Positions 1 to 8,629 of a stretch of 19,332 bases of DNA are shown in pieces; within the stretch, counting starts at the first letter, position 1, and every line of letters starts with the position of its first letter. The DNA lies in NCBI GenBank assembly GCA_017617475.1, contig JAFZWC010000041.1, positions 1 to 19,332 on the forward strand. The letters are read 5' to 3'. The notes under the pieces were generated by a model that made no database searches, was not told where the DNA came from, and saw nothing but the letters and a program-made list of their open reading frames with translations. A program made the position numbers and the translations under genes. Source of the DNA: Bacteroidales bacterium (lineage in GTDB: Bacteria > Bacteroidota > Bacteroidia > Bacteroidales > UBA932).

Positions 1-251
1 GGATGCGTCACCTTCTCCTGACCAAGCTTTCCGACATGGGCCTGTCCGTACGTGCCTTCAACTGCCTGAAAGCCGCCGACATCGACACCTTCGCCGACCT
101 CGTGTCCTACAGCCGCAGTGAGCTCATGAAGTTCCGCAACTTCGGCCGTAAGTCCCTGAGCGAAATCGACCTGCTGGTAGAGAAGATGAAGCTTTCCTTC
201 GGAATGGATGTCACCAAGTATAATATTGAACCTAAGAAAAAGATCGTTTAA
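1..251 (+). CDS. rpoA: DNA-directed RNA polymerase subunit alpha, C-terminal part
   Basis: The frame is open at the left edge and ends in TAA at 249-251, so this is the last 82 or so residues of a longer protein. What is visible is the alpha C-terminal domain. The stretch [19 protein letters not shown], then the helix-hairpin-helix region around [13 protein letters not shown], is the fold that binds UP-element DNA and class I activators. The subunit scaffolds RNA polymerase assembly. rplQ starts 2 nt after the stop, the usual end of the bacterial alpha operon, so the two are surely co-transcribed. The ATG at position 3 is internal, not the start. Confidence 0.96.
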   Translation, partial: MRHLLLTKLSDMGLSVRAFNCLKAADIDTFADLVSYSRSELMKFRNFGRKSLSEIDLLVEKMKLSFGMDVTKYNIEPKKKIV

Positions 252-253
252 CA

Positions 254-754
254 ATGAGACACAATAGAGCAGTCAATCATCTTGGTCGTAAGAGCGGTCA
301 CCGCAAGGCTATGCTCGCCAATATGGCATCCTCCCTCATCCTGAAGAAGAGGATCACCACTACCGAGGCCAAGGCTAAGGCCCTGAAGCCTTACGTAGAG
401 CCCCTTATCACCAAGTCCAAAGAAGATACTACCCACTCTCGCCGCGTGGTCTTCAGCTATCTGAAAGACAAAGAGGCAACTGCAGAACTCTTCCGTACCA
501 TTGCTCCCAAGGTGGCCGATCGTCCCGGTGGATACCTCCGTATCCTCCACACTGGCTTCCGTCAGGGTGACGCCGCCGAAATGGTACTGGTGGAACTGGT
601 AGACTTCAACGAGGCCGCCCTTGCCGCCGGCAAGAAGGAAGCCAAGAAGACTACCCGCCGCAGCCGTGCCAAGAAGGCCGAAGCTCCCGCCGAGGCCCCT
701 GCAGCCGAGGCCGCTCCCGCCGCCGAAGCTCCCGAAGCACCCGCAGCAGAGTAA
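254..754 (+). CDS. rplQ: 50S ribosomal protein L17
   Basis: Large-subunit protein lining the peptide-exit region. It is recognised from the N-terminus [20 protein letters not shown], the following [22 protein letters not shown], and the [18 protein letters not shown] segment near residues 98-115, all typical of L17. The conserved core ends near residue 120. The rest, to residue 166, is a low-complexity tail, first Lys/Arg-rich and then Ala/Glu/Pro-rich (repeated AEAPA-like units). It makes the protein longer than the roughly 120-130 residues of many L17 proteins; such tails are common in Bacteroidota ribosomal proteins and are presumably disordered. It lies 2 nt downstream of rpoA and is followed by a strong terminator, so it closes the operon. 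Confidence 0.97.
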   Translation: MRHNRAVNHLGRKSGHRKAMLANMASSLILKKRITTTEAKAKALKPYVEPLITKSKEDTTHSRRVVFSYLKDKEATAELFRTIAPKVADRPGGYLRILHTGFRQGDAAEMVLVELVDFNEAALAAGKKEAKKTTRRSRAKKAEAPAEAPAAEAAPAAEAPEAPAAE

Positions 755-775
755 ACCTGAACCTATTTAAAAAAT

Positions 776-807
776 GCCCGACCTTTTTGCAAGGCCGGGC
801 GTTTTTT
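776..807 (+). terminator. Rho-independent terminator of the rpoA-rplQ operon
   Basis: A 10-bp stem with one A/C mismatch pairs 776-785 with 791-800 (GCCCGACCTT with AAGGCCGGGC), with loop TTTGC. It is followed by G and six T (802-807). A run of A just upstream (770-774) can extend the stem against the T tract. It sits 21 nt after the rplQ stop. Confidence 0.9.
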
Positions 808-841
808 GTTAACAACGGGACGGCAATTGAAAAAAAATTGT

Positions 842-849
842 TATATTTG
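842..849 (+). promoter_or_regulatory. Bacteroidetes-type -7 promoter element for the sugar permease operon
   Basis: TATATTTG matches the Bacteroidetes -7 consensus TAnnTTTG and lies 48 nt upstream of the permease ATG, just after the rplQ terminator. No convincing TTTG -33 box is seen at the expected 19-20 nt spacing, so only the -7 part is well supported. Confidence 0.6.
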
Positions 850-897
850 AGGACTAGTAACCACGAAACGTATACTAACAAATAAAACACAAACACA

Positions 898-2193
898 ATG
901 ACTAAAAAAGGGAATAGCAGCATTATTGCTATCATTGCGATGATCTTCCTCTTCGGTATGATCTCGTTCGTGACCAATCTGGCCGCTCCTATCGGCAATA
1001 TCTGGAAGATGCAGCCCGGTATCGAGGGCTCCAACTTCTGGGGCATGATGGGTAACATGATGAACTTCCTGGCCTATGCCATCATGGGTATTCCGGCCGG
1101 CAAGATGCTCACCAAATACGGCTACAAGAAGACCGCCCTCATCGCCATCGCCGTTGGTTTCCTGGGTGTGTTCATCCAGTTCCTTTCCGGTATCGTGGGC
1201 GTAGGTTCCACCATGGCCGGTCTGCCTTCCAACTTCTTCGTGTACCTGTTCGGCGCCTTCGTGGCCGGCTTCTCCATGTGCATGCTCAACACCGTGGTGA
1301 ACCCCATGCTCAAGCTCCTGGGTGGCGCCCGTTCCAACCAGTACATCCAGATTGGCGGTTCCTTCAACTCCCTCATGGGTACCCTCACTCCCATGCTGGT
1401 GGGCTCCCTGATCGGCACCCTTACCAAGGACTCCCTCATCACCGACGTGAACCCTGTGCTGTTCCTGGCCATGGGCGTGTTCGCCTTCGCTTTCATTGTG
1501 CTCCTGTTCGTGAACATCCAGGATCCCGAGGCTGTGAAGGATTCTTCCAACGCCGTGAGCCCCATGAAGTTCAGGCACTTCGTACTGGGTGTCATCGCCA
1601 TCTTCGTGTATGTGGGTGTTGAGGTAGGTATTCCCGGAACCCTCAATTTCTATCTTTCCGATCCCAATGGCGCCGGCATGGATCCTTCCACCGCCGTTGC
1701 TATCGCTGGTTTCGTGGCCGGTACCTACTGGTTCCTCATGCTCATCGGCCGTCTTACCTCTTCCGTCATCTCCGGTAAGGTAAGCGCCCGCGCCCAGCTC
1801 ACCACCGTGAGCGCCGTGGCCCTGGTCCTCATCGTCCTGGCCATCATCCTGGGCAACTCCTCCACCGTCTCCATGCCTGTGTTCAAGGGCGTTCAGGACG
1901 GCTTCGGCATGGTTCAGGTTCCCATCGCAGCCCTTCTGCTGGTTCTCTGCGGCCTGTGCACCTCCGTCATGTGGGGCACCATCTTCGACCTCGCCTGCGA
2001 GGGCCTCGGCGCTTCCACCAACCAGGCTTCCGGTATCTTCATGGCCATGGTCGTGGGTGGCGGTATCGTTCCGCTCATCCAGAACGCCATCGCCGATGCC
2101 GTCGGCTACATGCCCAGCTACTGGCTGCTGGCCGTCTGCGTAGGCTTCATCCTCTATTTCGCCGCCATCGGCTCCAAAGTGAAAAAAGCATAA
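898..2193 (+). CDS. MFS sugar permease, FucP/FHS (fucose:H+ symporter-like) family
   Basis: Twelve-helix inner-membrane permease expected to import a monosaccharide with protons. The 431 residues are strongly hydrophobic throughout. Residues near 60-85 (GIPAGKMLTKYGYKKTALIAI) are the cytoplasmic loop 2-3 signature of the major facilitator superfamily, and GMISFVTNLAAPIGNIWK in the first helix resembles FHS members. The ATG follows an AT-rich leader with no Shine-Dalgarno. It ends 9 nt before a ROK sugar kinase, so the pair probably imports and then phosphorylates one sugar. Substrate cannot be read from sequence: glucose, galactose and N-acetylglucosamine are all plausible, and the GH3 gene downstream slightly favours the last. 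Confidence 0.85.
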   Translation: MTKKGNSSIIAIIAMIFLFGMISFVTNLAAPIGNIWKMQPGIEGSNFWGMMGNMMNFLAYAIMGIPAGKMLTKYGYKKTALIAIAVGFLGVFIQFLSGIVGVGSTMAGLPSNFFVYLFGAFVAGFSMCMLNTVVNPMLKLLGGARSNQYIQIGGSFNSLMGTLTPMLVGSLIGTLTKDSLITDVNPVLFLAMGVFAFAFIVLLFVNIQDPEAVKDSSNAVSPMKFRHFVLGVIAIFVYVGVEVGIPGTLNFYLSDPNGAGMDPSTAVAIAGFVAGTYWFLMLIGRLTSSVISGKVSARAQLTTVSAVALVLIVLAIILGNSSTVSMPVFKGVQDGFGMVQVPIAALLLVLCGLCTSVMWGTIFDLACEGLGASTNQASGIFMAMVVGGGIVPLIQNAIADAVGYMPSYWLLAVCVGFILYFAAIGSKVKKA

Positions 2194-2202
2194 TTCAATA
2201 TC

Positions 2203-3162
2203 ATGGCACAAGACTTAGTAATCGGCATTGACATTGGTGGTCAGACCACCAAATGCGGCATCGTGGATGCCCGTGGTACCGTTCTTTCCCAAACCGTAAT
2301 CCGCTCGGACAACCATACCGAAGTGGCTCCCTATATTGCCGAACTGGCAGAGGCCCTCAACCGCATCATTGCAGAGGCCAAGGCCGAAGGCCGCATCCGC
2401 GGCATTGGCGTAGGTGCCCCTAACGGCAACTACTACACCGGCACCATCGAGAGCGCCGTGAACCTCGTATGGGGTGGCACCAAGATCATTCCTTTTGCCA
2501 AACTCCTCAGCGAGCAAATGAACGGCATTCCCGTTTCCCTGACCAACGACGCCAACGCCGCCGCCATGGGTGAAATGACTTACGGCGCCGCCCGCGGTAT
2601 GAAGAACTTCATCATGATCACGCTGGGCACCGGCGTAGGTTCCGGTATCGTCATTGACGGTAACGTGGTCTACGGTCACGACGGTTTCGCCGGCGAGCTG
2701 GGTCACACCTGCGCCGTGCGTCACAACGGCCGTCAGTGCAACTGCGGAAAGACCGGTTGCCTGGAAACGTACGCCAGCGCCATCGGTGTTGCCCGTACCG
2801 CCCGCGAATGGCTGGAAATGAGCGAAGAACCTTCCGTCCTCCGTTCCCTGGACAAGATTACCTCCAAGGACGTTTACGAGGCCGCCAAGGAAGGTGACAA
2901 GCTGGCTCTCAAGATCTTCGACTTCACCGGTCGTATCCTGGGAGAGAAGTTTGCCGATTTCATCGAGTTCTCCGCCCCCGAAGCCATCGTGCTGTTCGGC
3001 GGTCTGGCCCGCGCCAAGGAGTTCCTCGCCGCCCCCATCCAGAAGGCCATGGACGAAAACGTCCTGTCCCTGTGGAAGGGCAAGGTGAAGCTCGTCTTCT
3101 CCCAGCTGAAGGAATCCGACGCCGCCATTCTGGGCGCCTCGGCCCTTGCTTGGGAACTTTAA
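2203..3162 (+). CDS. ROK family sugar kinase (glucokinase or N-acetylglucosamine kinase type)
   Basis: Cytoplasmic ATP-dependent hexokinase of 319 residues. Visible motifs in order: the phosphate-binding loop VIGIDIGGQTTKCGIVD (residues about 5-21); sugar-binding GVGAPNGNYY; catalytic LTNDANAAAMGEM with the ROK base Asp (near residues 113-125); second phosphate loop ITLGTGVGSGIVIDG; and the ROK zinc site GELGHTC followed by CNCGKTGCLE (near residues 163-188). All key residues are present, so the enzyme should be active. It is 9 nt downstream of the FucP-type permease. Glucokinase and GlcNAc kinase cannot be told apart by eye. Confidence 0.9.
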   Translation: MAQDLVIGIDIGGQTTKCGIVDARGTVLSQTVIRSDNHTEVAPYIAELAEALNRIIAEAKAEGRIRGIGVGAPNGNYYTGTIESAVNLVWGGTKIIPFAKLLSEQMNGIPVSLTNDANAAAMGEMTYGAARGMKNFIMITLGTGVGSGIVIDGNVVYGHDGFAGELGHTCAVRHNGRQCNCGKTGCLETYASAIGVARTAREWLEMSEEPSVLRSLDKITSKDVYEAAKEGDKLALKIFDFTGRILGEKFADFIEFSAPEAIVLFGGLARAKEFLAAPIQKAMDENVLSLWKGKVKLVFSQLKESDAAILGASALAWEL

Positions 3163-3173
3163 GGCTTTGACAT

Positions 3174-3201
3174 AGGGCGGCTTTGCAGACAAGGCCGCCC
3201 T
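3174..3201 (+). terminator. Intergenic hairpin between ROK kinase and GH3 genes, possible weak terminator
   Basis: The arm GGGCGGC with TTT (3175-3184) pairs with AAG and GCCGCCC (3191-3200), giving 10 bp including one G-U, with loop GCAGAC; A3174 and T3201 can add one pair. The tract after it (TTAAACATTAAT) is AT-rich but not a clean T run. It may attenuate read-through into the GH3 gene or protect the permease-kinase mRNA end. Confidence 0.5.
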
Positions 3202-3221
3202 TAAACATTAATATGATTGTT

Positions 3222-4370
3222 ATGAGGAAAGTTGCACACAGTCTTCTTGTATTTTTGGCTATGGTAGCGGTGGGTTGCTCTTCCAGCAACTCTGCCATCG
3301 AGCAGGAACTCAAGCAGATGACCCTCCAGGAAAAGGTGGGTTCCATGTTTTTTATCCGCCCCGAAGCCCTGGATACAGACATTTATTACGACTCTCCTGC
3401 CGTATTGAAGTCCTATAATCTGCAAGGAGTAAACGACAGAATGCGCGAGACAGCCCGCGTATATCCTCCGGGAGGCATCATTCTGTTCGGTCACAACATC
3501 AAGGACCCGGCCCAGTTGTCGCAGTTCATAGGCGACCTCCGCTCCCTTCCCAGCAAGCCCCTGCTGTGCGTGGACGAGGAAGGCGGTTCCGTTGCCCGTC
3601 TGGCCAACAATCCCAATTTCCGCGTTCCCAAATTCTCGCCCATGGGCAGTATCGCCGCCTCGGGACGCACCAAGGACGTCCTGGATGCTGCTACCGCCAT
3701 CGGCGAATACGTGAAGCAGTATGGGTTCGACATTGACTTCGCCCCCGTGGCCGATGTCAACACCAACCCCCGCAACGTCGTTATCGGCGCCCGCGCCTTC
3801 TCCAACGAGCCCAGTGTAGCCGCCGAAATGGTGAAGAGCTACCTCAAGGGCTTGCAGAAGAGCGGTGTTATCGGCTGCCTCAAGCATTTCCCCGGTCACG
3901 GAGACACCCAGGCCGATTCCCACTTCGGCTATGCCATGAGCCGCAAGACGTGGGAAGAGATTGCCAACTGCGAGATGATCCCCTTCAAGGCAGGTATCAG
4001 TGCCGGCGCCCAAATGATTATGACGGCCCACATTTCCCTGCCCAACGTGACGGGCTCCAACGTGCCCTCCACGCTTTCTTCCATGATTCTTCAGGACAAA
4101 CTCCGTGGAGAGCTGGGATTCCAGGGACTCATTATTACCGACGCCATGGAAATGGGCGCCATCCTGCGCCAGTATCCGGTTGAGGATGCCGCTATCATGG
4201 CCATCAAGGCCGGTGTAGACGTGCTCCTCTGCGTCCGTGAGTACCCCAAGGTGTTTGACGCTGTGGTTGCTGCCGTGCGCCGCGGAGAAATCCCGGAAAG
4301 CCGCATTGACGAGAGTGTCCGCCGCATCCTCAAACTCCGTCACCAGTCCATTACCTACGGAGCCAAGTAA
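3222..4370 (+). CDS. GH3 beta-N-acetylhexosaminidase-like lipoprotein (NagZ type)
   Basis: Surface or periplasmic lipoprotein predicted to hydrolyse beta-linked N-acetylhexosamine, as NagZ does on peptidoglycan fragments. The N-terminus MRKVAHSLLVFLAMVAVGC is a lipoprotein signal with Cys19 as lipidation site. The GH3 barrel shows DEEGG (118-122), then KHFPGHGDT with D232-S-H234, the NagZ-type Asp-His general acid dyad in its flexible loop, and nucleophile D307 in ITDAMEMGA. The 382 residues correspond to the barrel alone, without the second GH3 domain of beta-glucosidases. Start 3222 fits the signal peptide; an ATG at 3213 would add MIV and is equally possible. It lies about 60 nt after the ROK kinase, separated by a hairpin. 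Confidence 0.88.
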   Translation: MRKVAHSLLVFLAMVAVGCSSSNSAIEQELKQMTLQEKVGSMFFIRPEALDTDIYYDSPAVLKSYNLQGVNDRMRETARVYPPGGIILFGHNIKDPAQLSQFIGDLRSLPSKPLLCVDEEGGSVARLANNPNFRVPKFSPMGSIAASGRTKDVLDAATAIGEYVKQYGFDIDFAPVADVNTNPRNVVIGARAFSNEPSVAAEMVKSYLKGLQKSGVIGCLKHFPGHGDTQADSHFGYAMSRKTWEEIANCEMIPFKAGISAGAQMIMTAHISLPNVTGSNVPSTLSSMILQDKLRGELGFQGLIITDAMEMGAILRQYPVEDAAIMAIKAGVDVLLCVREYPKVFDAVVAAVRRGEIPESRIDESVRRILKLRHQSITYGAK

Positions 4371-4394
4371 TTTTTGAAAAAAGTTTCTAAAAAG

Positions 4395-4425
4395 TTTGCA
4401 AGTTCGGATTTTTGCCGTATCTTTG
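4395..4425 (+). promoter_or_regulatory. Consensus Bacteroidetes promoter of the tRNA-Gly gene
   Basis: TTTG (4395-4398), 19 nt, then TATCTTTG (4418-4425): an exact match to the -33/-7 pattern of the Bacteroidetes housekeeping sigma factor. It lies 33 nt before the mature tRNA. The leader contains two small hairpins (CCCGT-TCA-ACGGG at 4430-4442, and CTCT-TT-AGAG after it). Confidence 0.88.
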
Positions 4426-4458
4426 CAGTCCCGTTCAACGGGAGCTCTTTAGAGATTT

Positions 4459-4590
<132 letters not shown>

Positions 4591-4598
4591 GATGTGAG

Positions 4599-4646
4599 CC
4601 CGGCCCCCCGAGGGGGCGGCCGCCGGGAGGCGGCGGGGGGCAACGT
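4599..4646. repeat. GC-rich palindromic repeat, copy 1
   Basis: Almost pure G/C. GCCCCC-CGA-GGGGGC (4603-4617) forms a 6-bp hairpin; further on come CGGGAGG (4624-4630), a GGCGG and G run, and CAACGT (4641-4646). The same skeleton (C run, CGA loop, G run, CGGGAGG, G run, AACGT) recurs at 7830-7868 after upp. This looks like a dispersed REP-like intergenic element. From here to 4688 no gene is seen; two more small hairpins occur at 4658-4670 and 4673-4688. Confidence 0.55.
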
Positions 4647-4688
4647 GGTTTTCGCGAGGGCCGAAGGCCCCTGCCCGCGTCAGCGGGC

Positions 4689-4708
4689 TCGAGTCTCGTT
4701 TTCCGCTC
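4689..4708 (+). repeat. Second copy of the tRNA-Gly 3' end (T loop to discriminator plus 1 nt)
   Basis: Twenty nucleotides identical to 4513-4532 of the tRNA, beginning in the T loop and including the acceptor 3' strand. It abuts a 6-bp hairpin (GCCCGC-GTCA-GCGGGC, 4673-4688) on the left and a rho-independent terminator on the right (4715 onward). That right junction may be the original downstream flank of the tRNA gene. Confidence 0.8.
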
Positions 4709-4714
4709 TTCGAG

Positions 4715-4743
4715 ACGCCTCACTGCAAAGTGGGGCGTTTTCG
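4715..4743 (+). terminator. Rho-independent terminator after the second tRNA 3'-end copy
   Basis: ACGCCTCACT (4715-4724), tetraloop GCAA, AGTGGGGCGT (4729-4738): 10 bp with one G-U, followed by TTTTCGTTT. Since no complete gene ends just before it, it probably belonged to the tRNA before the 4533-4708 segment was inserted. It now insulates mntA from upstream transcription. Confidence 0.75.
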
Positions 4744-4761
4744 TTTATCTGGAACTTTCAC

Positions 4762-4769
4762 TATATTTG
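4762..4769 (+). promoter_or_regulatory. -7 promoter element of mntA-hepT
   Basis: TATATTTG matches TAnnTTTG. At the -33 distance only TTTTCG (4738-4743) is found, a partial match. Transcription would begin around 4773-4776, only 1-4 nt before the ATG at 4777. Confidence 0.6.
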
Positions 4770-4776
4770 CGGTGTT

Positions 4777-5091
4777 ATGAAGTTGATTCGTCGTAATATG
4801 GCGCAAATTGTGGCTTTGTGTGAAAAACACAAGGTACTGCAGCTATATGTGTTCGGATCCATTCTTACAAACAAATTCAATAAGGACAGCGATGTGGATT
4901 TCACGGTTGTTTTTGACCGTGATGCTCTTCCGCTTCTTGTGTATGGTGAGAATTATTTCGATTTCAAATTCGCTTTGGAGGACCTGTTGAAGCGCAATGT
5001 GGATTTGGTGGAATATAACGCCGTAAAGAATCCCTATTTCAAGGAAGAACTTGACGAAACCAAACAGCTGATTTATGGACAGGCATCTTAA
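4777..5091 (+). CDS. mntA: MntA-type minimal nucleotidyltransferase antitoxin
   Basis: Antitoxin of a type VII HEPN/MNT module. In characterised systems it neutralises HepT by AMPylating the tyrosine of its active-site motif. The 104 residues show the nucleotidyltransferase signature GS-X10-DxD (G27, S28, D39, D41) and the third carboxylate D76 in NVDLVEY, so it should be catalytically competent. The stop overlaps the start of hepT by 17 nt, indicating translational coupling. A second ATG at 4798 (MAQIVALCEK) would give 97 residues and a 5' leader of about 20 nt, and is a real alternative because the promoter lies so close to 4777. AT-richer than its neighbours, which suggests transfer. Confidence 0.85.
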   Translation: MKLIRRNMAQIVALCEKHKVLQLYVFGSILTNKFNKDSDVDFTVVFDRDALPLLVYGENYFDFKFALEDLLKRNVDLVEYNAVKNPYFKEELDETKQLIYGQAS

Positions 5092-5419
5092 AGCTCACTT
5101 ATTCGATATCGAAACGGCCATTGGAGAAGTATATTCTTTTTTTGAGCAAGTTCCGAAACGCTTTGATGAGTATCAAAAAAATTTGATGCTCAGACGTGCC
5201 ATAGAAAGAAACATCGGCATCATCGGAGAAGCCATTAATAAGCTTTTAAAAGAGAACCCCGACATTGCCATTACAAACGCCAAGGCCATAATCGCTACAC
5301 GAAACCGCGTAATTCATGATTATGCTGCCGTGACGGATGATGTCATGTGGAAAATCGTGGTAAACGATTTGCCGAAACTCAAAGAGGAAGTCTCTTTTTT
5401 GCTTTCAAATGAGGCATAA
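5075..5419 (+). CDS. hepT: HepT-type HEPN domain ribonuclease toxin
   Basis: Toxin partner of MntA; HEPN RNases of this family cleave RNA, and some studied members act on tRNA. The 114 residues are mostly helical and carry the family motif RX4HXY as R76-NRVI-H81-D-Y83. Here R and H are the catalytic residues and Y83 is the predicted AMPylation target. IGEAINKLLKENPDI and the TRNRVIHDY segment are typical of the DUF86/HepT group. It overlaps mntA by 17 nt. In the Shewanella system the order is hepT then mntA; here it is reversed. Its TAA stop runs straight into the degenerate tRNA-like sequence ending at 5464. Confidence 0.87.
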   Translation: MDRHLKAHLFDIETAIGEVYSFFEQVPKRFDEYQKNLMLRRAIERNIGIIGEAINKLLKENPDIAITNAKAIIATRNRVIHDYAAVTDDVMWKIVVNDLPKLKEEVSFLLSNEA

Positions 5420-5429
5420 CCCTGCTAAA

Positions 5430-5464
5430 TCGGGGTTGCGAGTTCGAGTCTCGTTTTCCGCTCA
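5430..5464 (+). repeat. Third copy of the tRNA-Gly 3' end (att-like site)
   Basis: Thirty-five nt matching tRNA positions 4499-4533 with one C-to-T change, from the anticodon-stem 3' side through the discriminator and two more bases. Just upstream, 5417-5429 still resembles an anticodon arm (ACC-CTGCTAA) with a lost base. No acceptor 5' strand or D arm exists, so this is not a functional tRNA. It sits between the hepT stop and the pyrG stop (5468). Confidence 0.85.
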
Positions 5465-5467
5465 CGC

Positions 5468-7078
<1,611 letters not shown>

Positions 7079-7101
7079 TTAAGCAGTTTGATAACGGGAC
7101 A

Positions 7102-7132
7102 CAAAATTAACACGAATCTCGGGAATAGACAA
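7102..7132 (-). promoter_or_regulatory. Promoter of pyrG
   Basis: On the minus strand TTG (7132-7130), 20 nt, then TAATTTTG (7109-7102), close to the Bacteroidetes TTTG-N19-TAnnTTTG pattern. The predicted leader before the ATG is about 20-25 nt. Confidence 0.7.
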
Positions 7133-7144
7133 GAAAAAATTCGC

Positions 7145-7152
7145 TATCTTTG
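7145..7152 (+). promoter_or_regulatory. -7 promoter element of upp
   Basis: TATCTTTG is a perfect -7 element 24 nt before the upp ATG; no good -33 TTTG at the usual spacing. It lies back to back with the pyrG promoter, about 13 nt beyond that promoter's -33 box, so the two polymerases could interfere. Confidence 0.7.
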
Positions 7153-7176
7153 TGTAATCAAAAACCTAATACTGAT

Positions 7177-7806
7177 ATGAGCCAACTGCACGTGATTAAC
7201 CACCCCATGATTCAGCACAAGCTGACCATCATGCGTGATAAGGAAACCGGATCCAAAGATTTCCGTGAACTGTTAAAGGAAATTTCCCTTCTGATGGGCT
7301 ATGAGGTAACCCGGGACATCCCGCTGATGGACGTGGATATTGAAACCCCCATCTGCAAGATGAAAGCCAAGATGGTCAATGGCCGAAAGCTGGCCATCGT
7401 TCCCATTCTGCGTGCCGGTCTGGGTATGGTGGAAGGTCTTCACGAACTGGTGCCCGTGGGTAAGGTGGGCCATATCGGCCTGTATCGCAACGAAGAAACC
7501 CACACTCCCGTGGTGTACTACTGCAAGTTGCCGGAAGATATCCAGGACCGTCTGGTCATTGTGACGGATCCCATGCTGGCCACCGGCGGCAGCGCCTGTG
7601 ACGCTCTGTCCATGCTCAAGGAGCGCGGCTGCACCAACATCCGACTCATGTGCCTGGTGGGCGTACCGGAGGGTATCCGGCGTGTCCAGAAAGAGCATCC
7701 GGACGTAGACATCTACCTGGCTGCCGTAGACGACCACCTGAACGAGAACGCCTACATCGTCCCCGGCCTGGGAGACGCGGGAGACCGTATTTTCGGAACG
7801 AAATAA
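7177..7806 (+). CDS. upp: Uracil phosphoribosyltransferase
   Basis: Salvages uracil with PRPP to give UMP in the cytoplasm. The 209 residues match the usual family length. The PRPP-binding loop [14 protein letters not shown] starts at D131, and the uracil-binding end reads [15 protein letters not shown]. The ATG at 7177 follows a perfect -7 element by 24 nt and gives the conserved N-terminus [17 protein letters not shown]; upstream in-frame codons overlap the promoter. Divergent pyrG places de novo and salvage synthesis of pyrimidine nucleotides side by side. A strong terminator lies about 75 nt downstream, after a GC-rich repeat. Confidence 0.97.
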   Translation: MSQLHVINHPMIQHKLTIMRDKETGSKDFRELLKEISLLMGYEVTRDIPLMDVDIETPICKMKAKMVNGRKLAIVPILRAGLGMVEGLHELVPVGKVGHIGLYRNEETHTPVVYYCKLPEDIQDRLVIVTDPMLATGGSACDALSMLKERGCTNIRLMCLVGVPEGIRRVQKEHPDVDIYLAAVDDHLNENAYIVPGLGDAGDRIFGTK

Positions 7807-7829
7807 GATTAAGAGGTGGCTGAACAAGT

Positions 7830-7868
7830 CCCTCCCCCGAGGGGAGGGGTTTCGGGAGGGGGTAACGT
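7830..7868. repeat. GC-rich palindromic repeat, copy 2
   Basis: CCCTCCCC-CGA-GGGGAGGG (7830-7848) is a perfect 8-bp hairpin with loop CGA, followed by CGGGAGG (7853-7859), a G run and AACGT. It shares loop, order of blocks and the terminal AACGT with the element at 4599-4646. It sits between the upp stop and the terminator and ends at the cutC stop codon. Confidence 0.55.
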
Positions 7869-8626
7869 TAGAAAAATTCTGTGGCCGAAAGAATTTCGGC
7901 CACTTTTTTTGCATCCGTCACCTTCCTTCCGTCCGGCAGGAGGGTGGAGGCCGATGCGTGCAGCTCGGTGCAGCCGGAGAGCTCAAGGATGCGGCGGGCG
8001 TTGGAAGCGTTGATGCCTCCGCCGGGCAAAATAATAAGGTGAGCCCGCTCCTGCAGATCCCGCAGCATGTCCGTCCCTTCCTGGGCCGACGGAGCCTGCC
8101 CCGAGGTAAGGATGCGGTGGAAACCCATTCCTTCGATGGTTTCCAGGGCGTCAAAAGGCCTTCGGCAGACGTCAAAAGCCCGGTGGAAGGTTAACGCCGG
8201 CCCTTCGGGCAAAGGCCGTATGAAATGGCTGTCGTTGGCGGCGTGGCAGCCGTCTCCTGCCAGGGCATGCGCCAGGGTCCAGTCGTCCACCACGGCCAGC
8301 AGTTCCTCCATCACGTCCTTGTCCACGTCTCCTTTTTCGTCCAGGGCGCCCAGAACCAGGCCGTCGGCCCCCAGCGTAAGAGCGGTTTCTATATGGGCCG
8401 ACATCAGGGATACCTCATCGGCCGAGTAACAGAAGTCTCCTCCCCGCGGCCGGATGAGGACGTGAATCTTAAGAGAGGGGAAAAGCCTGCGGGCCACGCG
8501 GAGGTCGTCCCACACGGGGGTAAGACCGTCCAGGTCCAGCCGGGAGCACAGTTCCACGCGCGGCGCGCCACCTTCCACGGCCGCCTTCACGCTTTCCAGA
8601 TTCCCGCAGCAAACCTCTAAGGTCAT
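7868..8626 (-). CDS. cutC: CutC family copper homeostasis protein
   Basis: TIM-barrel protein of 252 residues, the usual length for the family. Recognised from the N-terminus MTLEVCCGNLESVKAAVEGGAPRVELCS, then LDGLTP, the HVLIRPRGGDFCYS strand, FHRAFDVC, and ILTSGQAPSA near the phosphate-binding end. Linked to copper tolerance in early E. coli work, though its biochemical role is still debated. It starts 3 nt after the CPBP protease stop, so both are on one mRNA. Its last dozen codons encode the terminator hairpin shared with upp. Confidence 0.93.
   Translation of the reverse strand: MTLEVCCGNLESVKAAVEGGAPRVELCSRLDLDGLTPVWDDLRVARRLFPSLKIHVLIRPRGGDFCYSADEVSLMSAHIETALTLGADGLVLGALDEKGDVDKDVMEELLAVVDDWTLAHALAGDGCHAANDSHFIRPLPEGPALTFHRAFDVCRRPFDALETIEGMGFHRILTSGQAPSAQEGTDMLRDLQERAHLIILPGGGINASNARRILELSGCTELHASASTLLPDGRKVTDAKKVAEILSATEFF
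7881..7910 (+). terminator. Strong, probably bidirectional terminator of upp and cutC
   Basis: A perfect 10-bp stem GTGGCCGAAA (7881-7890), loop GAA, TTTCGGCCAC (7894-7903), followed by seven T on the plus strand. On the minus strand the same hairpin is followed by AGAATTTTTC. The hairpin lies inside the last codons of cutC, so it can end both convergent genes. Confidence 0.9.
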
Positions 8627-8629
8627 GGT

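Noticed and set aside
841..2211. 456-residue open frame on the minus strand opposite the MFS permease
   Set aside because: His/Glu/Gly-rich low-complexity translation with no family resemblance; it mirrors a well-supported permease gene and arises from GC-rich codon use.
3201..4343. 380-residue open frame on the minus strand opposite the GH3 gene
   Set aside because: Shadow of the GH3 lipoprotein with biased composition and no domain signature.
4594..4776. Upstream in-frame extension of mntA through the GC-rich repeat
   Set aside because: It would translate the repeat, the tRNA 3' copy, a terminator and the promoter box; the conserved domain starts after 4777.
5417..5464. Possible second tRNA gene with an anticodon-like CTGCTAA loop
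   Set aside because: No D arm or 5' acceptor strand, and the anticodon stem lacks a base; it is a 3' remnant, not a working tRNA-Ser.
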